This document shows, in pieces, positions 48,501 to 57,500 of a DNA stretch of 64,000 nt. Each line of letters begins with the position of its first letter. The first letter of the stretch is position 1. A program made the position numbers and the translations under genes. The stretch covers positions 50,785,530-50,849,529 of the forward strand of contig NC_135721.1 of assembly GCF_964656455.1 (NCBI RefSeq), read 5' to 3'. The notes beneath the pieces were generated by a model that ran no database searches, had not been told where the DNA came from, and worked only from the letters and a program-made list of their open reading frames with translations. Source of the DNA: Halichoerus grypus. Its lineage: Eukaryota > Chordata > Mammalia > Carnivora > Phocidae.

Positions 48501-51500
48501 TTCTTTGGCAAGCAGGTCATTTGTTCCCCATCTCTGTTCTGGGAGACAGACCTCAAGGAGGCCCTAGAAGAGAGAACATCTCTCTGTAGGCTTGCTGACC
48601 TTGCACATGGACCGGTTGGCCCAGATCTCAGGGGTGGGCCATAGGGGAGGACATGGTGACTTTATTCCTTTGCCTTACCCACCTGGTCTTGTGTGTGTTC
48701 AGTGGATGAAGGCTGACGAGGTGGAGAAATCCAGCAGTGGCATGCCGATACGGATTGAAAACCCAAACCAATTTGTGCCTCTCTATACCGACCCCCAAGA
48801 AGTGCTGGACATGCGGAACAAGGTAAGGTGGGAGCTGCTTCTCTTGCCATCTCTTCCCACAAATATGAGCTGAGTTCCCAGGATGTACCTGTCTTATCAA
48901 AACCCCAGATTCCTCTTAGGGGAAAGAAACTACCATATACGGGCCATTCTCTAGCGCCGTGCTAACTCTATACTTACGTGGTCCTAAATAACCCTCGTAC
49001 ATAAAGAAGTGCTTGCTTGTGACATTAGATATGTCTAAGAAACCTGCCCATAAATTGAGTTTTTATGAATTTTATGCTATTTTCCTTTCAGCTCATTTTC
49101 AAAATTTCAAAATCCTTTATATTTCTCTCTCAACATTTGCTTTATAGTTCACTCACTCACATTTCTCATGTTACTTTAAAAACTTAGGTTGTAGTAGACC
49201 ACCTCCAAAAGGTCAAGTATACTCACAGAACAGTGATTTAATGTATGGTTCAAGGACCTTCTGCAGTGCTGATTTAAAATGCAGATGCCCAGGTCAAATC
49301 CCTTGTTCCTCCCCAAGGAGAGACTCCGATTCAATGGCTGTGGGGTGGCCCCAAAAATCTGTGATAGTCAAGAAATTTCTCAGGGGCTTCAGTAAAATGT
49401 GAGGCCCTCCCTCAAGGATCTACTGTGCCTCGTTTCACTCTTCACCTCTTACAGTTACCTCCTCAGAGTTAATGAGAATCCGGTATTTTACATAAACTAA
49501 TTCACTCTGAAGCACACATGGAGACTGTCTCTTAGAGGACACGCTGTGTTAGAAATAGGGGAGGCAGGCCCCCGCCCCACTGGAGGACCTTTGTAGACCC
49601 TAGTCACAGGGCACACGAGACATCAGGATGCCCTCCGAGTGCCCCCTCCCAAACTCCATACCCTGATGCTCAACAGCTAGCTCACTCTCCCCTTCCCTTG
49701 CCACACAGATTCGAGAACAAAACCGACAAGATGTGAAGTCGGCAGGACCTCAGTCCCAGCTCCTGGCGAGTGTCATCGCTGAGAAGAGTCGAAGCCCGGT
49801 ACAGCAGAAGCTGCCCCTGTCTGGAGGGGAAACGTGTTTGCCTTCTGGGTCTTCAGTGCCTGGGGCTAGGCAGCAGGACCCCTGAGTCCTCATGCCCACC
49901 GTCCCCTGTGATCTTGGGCTCTGGTGCTCTTGCTGCAGGACGGATGCTGTGAGGACCAGGGACAGTGTGTAATTGCCCCCTGTGGGTACCGGGCGGGGGT
50001 GCAGCAGCCCAGCCTGCCCCAGGAGTGATGCTGACTTCCATGCTTCACCCATGGAACTCCACTCTGCCCTCTATTGCTATCCTGAAAAGTGGGCATCACA
50101 GGAGTGCGGCGGGCAGCTCCCAGCTGCTCCAGGCCTGCCTGCTCTGAGCGCTTCTGGCCTCTGTGCGTGGATATGGCATCACCAGGCCGTAGCTCTGGGA
50201 AGATGCTCATGGGCTCGCAGAGGGGAGGCATGTATATAAGGACTGGTGCTCCATTCGGGCCGTTAGTTGCCCACACAAACCCACATAGAGTTACAAAGTA
50301 TAAAGTTGTTTCCATGCCTGAGATAGGACAGTGTTTGTCTAGTGCTTAGCAAAAGGGGTGAAAATCAGAATTCTGGCTTGTGTTGAAAATCACTGCTACT
50401 CGTGGCAAGTAGCAATGGGCATGGCATATTCCTTAGCGGTAAGAAGGGGAGAGATACAGGAACTGTTCCTCTCTGCAGAGTGAACTGAGATCATTTAGAT
50501 CAGGCTGCAGCCCACAAGGTGGGTGCCCATGCAGGGAAGTATGAAGGTTATGTCATTGTACCACATTGTCACCCACCGCCAGTAGCCAGGATGAGGAACA
50601 CCAAAAGTGCCACAGGGCCAAGAACAGAGATACCCCATGATCCTGGGGTGGGGGTGGCAAAAGTTCAGTACAGTGCGCAAAACTGTTAAAAACTCTGCCA
50701 TTTATACCAAGTGTTCTCCTTGGAGTCCCTCTTCTTGGGATCCTGGTCTTGGATTCTCTTTTGAACACTGATTCCTTAAGATAGACCAATGCTGCTTCTC
50801 TTGCGGAAGATGCCCATGGGCCCATCATCAGAGGATCTGGGGGGCCAGGAAAGGCGGCCTAGAGTGCGTGGTGTGGGCCAACTGCTCTGGGCTCACCTCC
50901 CCTGAGTTTCATGCTCTTTGTCTCCTCCTCAGCTTCAGAGCAGTGCATTCTCAAAGGTCAAGATGAGGATGCCAAATTAGGAAAAAGGGCTATGGGGCCT
51001 GAATTTTAGACCCTGTCATGGGCTAGAGGGGTCAAAGGATTTCTGAAGCTCACACAAGGTCCAGCTGGTGAGCTCCCCAGAGCCAGGGGCTCCACAAAGT
51101 CTCCCAGGGATTTTTGCCAATGTCCCCCAGGGACCTGCAGTATAGGCAGGTTGAAGATCCGAGATTCAGGACCTTGGCCCCTTGTAATTTATGACTATGT
51201 GCAAAACAGGACTAACAGTTTGGACTGAGAACGCTGAAGCCATTGTGTGTTTTGCATTTGACTTCCTGCTGTGTGCTGTGGCTTGTGCAACTGTTGGGGG
51301 TGGGAGGAGGGCATGGTGGGGAATGGCTGGCATAAAGCGGGCTTGAGCCAATGCTTTGCTTGCTGGCTTTTGGCTAACTGACTTTGGGCTGTCGACTGTA
51401 TTTGCGTAGTGATGGCTTGCAAGCATCCGGAGGGATTGCAATAAACGTGTGTCTTCCTTCTGCTTGGGAGCATCCTTCGATTTTATTTCTGGGGCAGAGG

Positions 51501-54500
51501 GTGGACTCCCTGCATTTATCCAGGCAGTTGCAAAGAACCCAGGTCTGGGGGTGAGGTAGCCATGGGAAGGAATGAACAACCCCTACCCCAAGGCCCTGAG
51601 CTGTTTCCAAGGAGCTGCATGCCATGCTGTCCCTAGCAAGACCACTGGCAGCCACATGAGTCTGAAAGGAAGCTCGGGCCTGGGCCCCAGCCGCGGCATT
51701 CAGAGAGCAACACACACTCTGTGGTTAACTTTCAGTCTACAGAGAGCCAGCTGATGTCCAAGGGCGATGCAGATACCAAAGACGACTCAGAGGAGACCGT
51801 GCCCAACCCCTTCAGCCAACTCACTGACCAGGAGCTGGAGGAATACAAGAAGGAGGTGGAGAGGAAGAAACTAGAACTTGACGGTAAATAACCCCGGGTC
51901 GCCCAGGGTGAAGGGAGAGCTGGGGGCACCCAGAGGGGCAGCAGAGCAACCAGCAAGACTCACTCCCACCAGTGGCCCTGGGACCCACGCCCCCCTACCT
52001 GGCAGGGCCCTCAGGGCTCTGTCTAGCCTTGCCTCACCTTCATGTTCAGCCTTCACTTCTCTCTCTCCTCTGTCATATTCTCAGTTTGCCCTTCCTGCCC
52101 CATCAACCAAGTCACATTCTTACCAGCATAATGCTATTACTTACTTAATGGTCCTCATGGCTCAGTGCCTAATGGTGATGCCATGCTGCCATGACCTTGT
52201 CTGAGCCTCTCACCTGGGTTTAAAAGAGTTAATCCTTATGGAGTGCTTAGAATAGGGCCTGTAAGTATGGCTTAGGTCAGATAAACATTAGCTGTGATAA
52301 GAGAATTATAATAGTGATAATTACTATTAATCTATCAGGTCCAGTATAAACCTTTTAGCCTGGCAATGAAAACTCCCACCAGCTACCTCTGGTCTTTTCC
52401 TTATTCCTTTTTTATTTCAAAATCTTCAGTCAAGCCCATCTCTCCATGTTGACTCCCAGATATGCATATTCATGATAGCTTGTATGCTCTCATTCATGCC
52501 TTTGTCCCTTCCTGGCACGGTTTCCCTTCTAGACTAGCCTGATCCGAGAACTTCCATCTCAAGCCCCCCTTCCAGCTAAAAAAGCCCTCTCTGTCCCTCT
52601 CCACCCCCCCTGCCCACTTTGAGCTGGCCCTTCTCTTTGTTTCAAGAGCACTTGGCATCTGAGACACTGAAGAATTCAGCTCCTGGTTTTGTCCACCGGG
52701 CTAGGCTTTCATTCCCTCAGGGAGGGTCTTCGTCCATGACCCCCCTCCCCCCCACCCAGAGTCAGCCATCTTCCTGGGCACAAGCAGGCCCTAGAAGAAC
52801 CCTTGCTAGCTTGCTTGCAGTTCTAATGAGACAGTTGAAAAAGTAGATAGAAAATGTGGTGCTTTATATCCCTAGAGATATTTGAGCTGAACATGAAAAT
52901 TAGATAAACAATAAATTAGCTACATGCAAACAAATCATGGGTGGGACGCCTGCAGTCTTGGGCTCCACATCAGGGCTAACATTCCACTGGCAGATGTGCC
53001 TGGATGGAGGAAACAGAATATGACTCTGACTCCTCCCATTTGCCTCCCCCCGGATGTAGCAGAAATTTAAAAAAGTTACGGGGGAGCAGCTAACTTCAGC
53101 TAGGAGAAACGAGAACCAGCTGGAAGAAAGCATTTTTTTTTTTTTTTTAATGTTCTCTCTCTGCCCACCTTTCCTCTGTTTGACCCCTATCCTGAGGTGG
53201 TTTTCTGTATTTTCAGGAGAGAAAGAAACCACTGCCGAGGAGCCTGGCTCACCTGTAAGGTCTGCACCGGCTTCTCCAGCACAGAGTCCAGCGAAGTCAG
53301 AGACAAAGAGCCCCGCAGTCTCTCCCTCCAAGTCTTTAGACGGTGAGTGGAACTGAGCAGCTGGAAGGGAGGAGGCGCCTCCACAGCTTAGAAAGGGGTC
53401 TGCATGGAAGGCAGGGCACATGTGCACACTCCAGGGACCCTGCCTTTCAGCACATCTTGCCTGCTACCCAAAAACCTTTCTGTTCTGCCATTTCTAGGGA
53501 ATCTGAAATAGGGGTTTCCAAATTTAAGCTTATTTCATCCACAAGCTGTGACAACACATCTTACAATTTAAGTCCCTGTCTAAGCAATAATGAGTAAGTT
53601 AATGATTGACACACAGCCTTCTCACCTCTCATTCAGACTAGGTTGGCTGATGGGTCTTTCTAGATGCACCAGCCCAGTGCTCAGACTTTAATATGTGTAG
53701 GGATCGCTGGGATCTTGTTAAAATGAAGATTCTGATGCAGTAGGTCTGGGGCGGGACCTGAGACTGTATATTTCCAACAAGCTCTCAGGTAAGGCTGATG
53801 ACGTTATTCTCAACCTTTGGAATCTCAATACATTGGAATTACCTGGGGAGCTTTAAAAGTCCTAACACTGGCCTGGGTCCCACCACAGCATCCGCAGTGG
53901 TTCTCAGTTAAATGGTCTGGGATCGGGTAGAGAAGAGTACAGTGGAGTTTTAAGATCTCTCCAGGTAAATCTAATGTGTAGCCCAGGCTGAGAACCACTT
54001 CATTAGATACTAGTTTAGAGAACTAAGGTCTAGGCCCAATTCAACTGCTAACTAATAATAACTCAACTGCTAATTTTAGAGAATCAGATCATCTTTGTGC
54101 CTCAGTTTCCTTGTCTGTCAAATGGGACTACCAATATTTTCCCCTTTTAAGGTTCTTACACATAGAAGGGAAGCTGTAGATGAGAACATAAAGAATGAAA
54201 TACAAAACATAAAAGAAATAAAAGAAAGAATAAAAACATTTAAATGTAAGATCTGTTTGTGATTATAATTAATAATATACATATGGTGGATAATACTGCT
54301 ATTATGGTCTATACCATCTACATCATAAAAGTGTCTTTATTGAGCTCCTGGAATCACCCTAGGGCATGAACACTCCTCCCCTGGGGCCCTGAGATTTTCC
54401 CTGTTCTGGATAGAATGACCACATGTGTGGATGCTGCTAGAATCCTCCAACTTCTGAGCTCCCTTCGTAGGCAAATTGCTGCCTTGCGTGCAGTCCCAGT

Positions 54501-57500
54501 GTTGCCAGAGGAAACCCATCTGCTTGTGGCCAGAGCTCCAAGTGGATGTCCCCTAACTGTTTGTGTTCATTGTGTCTCATCCTGGTGTTATCAACCTGTC
54601 TCCACAATGTCTTCCTTTCTCTTCCCATTTGTGCCTTCATCAAAGGAGTTTCCTCCGATTCTGAATACTTGTCTCTGTAGTAAGTATAGAGAGGCTGTTT
54701 ACTAACTCCCTCCAACACTTGCAATGGGGGAGGGAGGACTTCTTCAAAAAGAAATGTGTTTCTCTCCAGCTTTTTCTTTGGCAACCCTGACTTGGGGAGG
54801 ATTCCTGGCTATAAAGTTCGTGACCAACTCCACATGTGCTATGCATGGGCTAGGCTTCCCTCTAGGATATACACACATAGGATGGACTCATGCACACACA
54901 CACACACTCATCCTCACATGGGGCATACCACCCAGAAGCAACAAGTCCGCACAGTGAAAGGACGTGGGGCCAGCTCCTGGGCACTCCCTGTGGGGGAATG
55001 CTTATGGCCCTCACTGGCACATCTGCACCTCTGTTCCTAATGGCCCCTCCAAGGAGCCCATGACCTCTTCTAGGGCTGGGGCCCAGAGCTTGAATGGCCC
55101 TAGGATCAACTGCCTTATAGAGATGCCTAGAGCACCTGACCTGACCATGTCTTCAGCATCCCTCAGGGCATGCACACCAGCCACAGGAGAGAAATCCAAG
55201 CTGGAGAGGCAGCTTATGGCAGCAGTGGGACAAGGGGTAGTAATTGCATTTCAGCTCCTGGGAGCCCCTTGGAGCAACCTGTGCTGTTCAGAGGGACAGA
55301 GAGTGGAAGGAAGGGTGTATGACAGGTAGGATAACTGCTTACCCACCCCTGACATCATTGCCACTGGTAGCATGATTTCTGCCCAGTCTGGTCCAAATCT
55401 GTGCCCTCATGGAGGAGCACACCCTGGTTGAATTGTTAGAAAAATCAAGATCCTCCCTGAAGACTCTTCTTGTAGTTTAGACAGAGCTGAGCCTGCATGA
55501 TGAGGCCAGAGTTGTAGCTGCCTTGGGTGACCAGTGTGGAGCAGGGCAGGGTGGCCATGGCCACGCTACCCGATGGCTTGCCCAGCTCCTCAGGGCAGAC
55601 AGAGCTGACCCTCCCACGCCCATCAACGTGTGCATTTTCACATGTAGCTCACCCACTGAATCAGGGCTGGCTTTTCACTGTGTGTCACCATGCTCTCAAA
55701 TGCTCTGGTGTGGGGTCACCTCCGTGTCCCTCCTCATCTGTCTCCTACCCCATCAGCCTCCCTGAAGGAGACACTTTCAAACCCTCTTCCTCCACATCTG
55801 GTCATCTCTGTCATTGCCTTCTCTTTGACAAGCTCCTGATCCCTGCCCCTGCTGACTCCATCCCCCAGTAACCTCTCAGGAGCACTGGCTGTGCCTGCCA
55901 AGAAATAGCCCTGCATTCAGCATCAGAAGATCATCGCTGTCACTTACTGATTTCGCCATCTCAAATAAGTCACTTAAAAACCCTGCAGAATGGGGGGCTG
56001 CCTAACATGAATCCTTGCCCTATCCTAAGTCATAGCATTGTTATTGGGATAAAATGAGCAAATGAATACAAAAGGGCCTTGTGCTTCCATCTATTAGTTC
56101 TCGTTATGTACTATGTTCTTGGGATTGTGAGAGAGAATACAGGCTTGCTGTTTTAAGCCACTAAACTTGGGGGTGGAGGTTGTTATGCAGCAGTAGATAA
56201 TTATTAAATCATGATGTATAATAAGAGCTGGTTTTATGGAAATTAGTTTTTCTGTGGGTTGACTAGGCTCAGCTGGATGGTTCTGTTCCATTCAAGTCAG
56301 CTGCAGCTGCAGTCATCTGGGAGCTTGACTAAACTGGAACTTCCAAGATGGCGCTCTTATGTCAGGTGCCTTGGCAGGGACAGCTGGAAGGCTGGGGTCA
56401 GCTGGGACACTGGGATGGCTGGGTCTCTGTCTCTCTGTCTCTGTCCATGTGGTTGTAGGGCCTCTCCATGTATGTTTCCATCAAGGTAGTCAGACTTCAT
56501 TACATAGTGGCTCAGAGCTCCCCAAACTCTGAAAGCAGGAACTTCTAGGCCTTCTTAAGTCTTCAGCCTAAGGCTGGCTCGGTGGCAGTTTCTCATCATT
56601 CTGTTGGTTACTGTGAACCACGGGGCCAGACCAGATTCATTGTGGGAGGGGACCACAGCCAACTATGTCCTCTTAAAAAAAAGGTAAATGACACATGAAA
56701 GTGTAAAATGGATATATTGGCAATAGATTTAGAGAAAGGCAAGATCATTGTCAAATGTCAGGAGAGGCTTGAGCCATACCAGAGAGTTGATGAGGCCAAC
56801 TAGCAGGTGATGTGAGGAGAGGAGAATGGACAGAAAGAAGGTTGTGTTTAGACGAGTGTATTGATTTCAAGACTATTGCCAGGTGATGACCATGGGGACA
56901 CATGGTGGGAGGGGAGGGGAGTGTGGGCCATTGGAGTAAAGGGCATTAGAGAACTTAGTAGCTGGATGATGATAGGACATGGGCCGAACAGTAGAAGGAT
57001 GGGAGCTGGGGTCAAGGTGTTGGGTACTAAAAGAGAGACAGTCCTCAAGAGTCGTCTGGAAGAGGACATTGACTTGCCCAGAGAATTTCAGAAGTTAGGA
57101 AAGACCAGAGTTTGCCCATAGTCAAACTAGCCCATTCTAGCTCTCCCCAAATTTACACCCCTCTGTCCCATGTTCCATGTAACCATACATTTCTCCAGTC
57201 TTTACCCCTGTCAAGAACCCTAGTTTTTTCCTAAAACTTCTTTCCCTGCCCATTCCATCTGTAAGTCAGACCAGTCATACTTCACCCATTACTCACATTC
57301 CTATAGAGGGGAGCATGCCCAGTGCCTTCTTGTGGTGTGAGATCTCACACAACTCACTCACACACACCAACACTCACACACCACACCAACACACTAATTC
57401 ACAAACTCATATGGCCACACACAAACTCAACACAACTCATACACTCCACCCACACACTCATACACCACACTCCCATGCTTATTCACACAGCTCACTCCAC

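Larger units (their letters stand above)
47610..49708 (+). other. ADD2 introns around coding exon 10
   Basis: Introns 47610-48702 (one sense SINE, 48194-48381) and 48823-49708 (MER5-type relic near 49240-49400). Nothing else recognised. Confidence 0.85.

Noticed and set aside
53150..53356. Frame extending upstream of coding exon 13, considered as a longer exon
   Set aside because: A strong pyrimidine tract and AG at 53215-53216, with phase match to exon 12, define the exon start at 53217.
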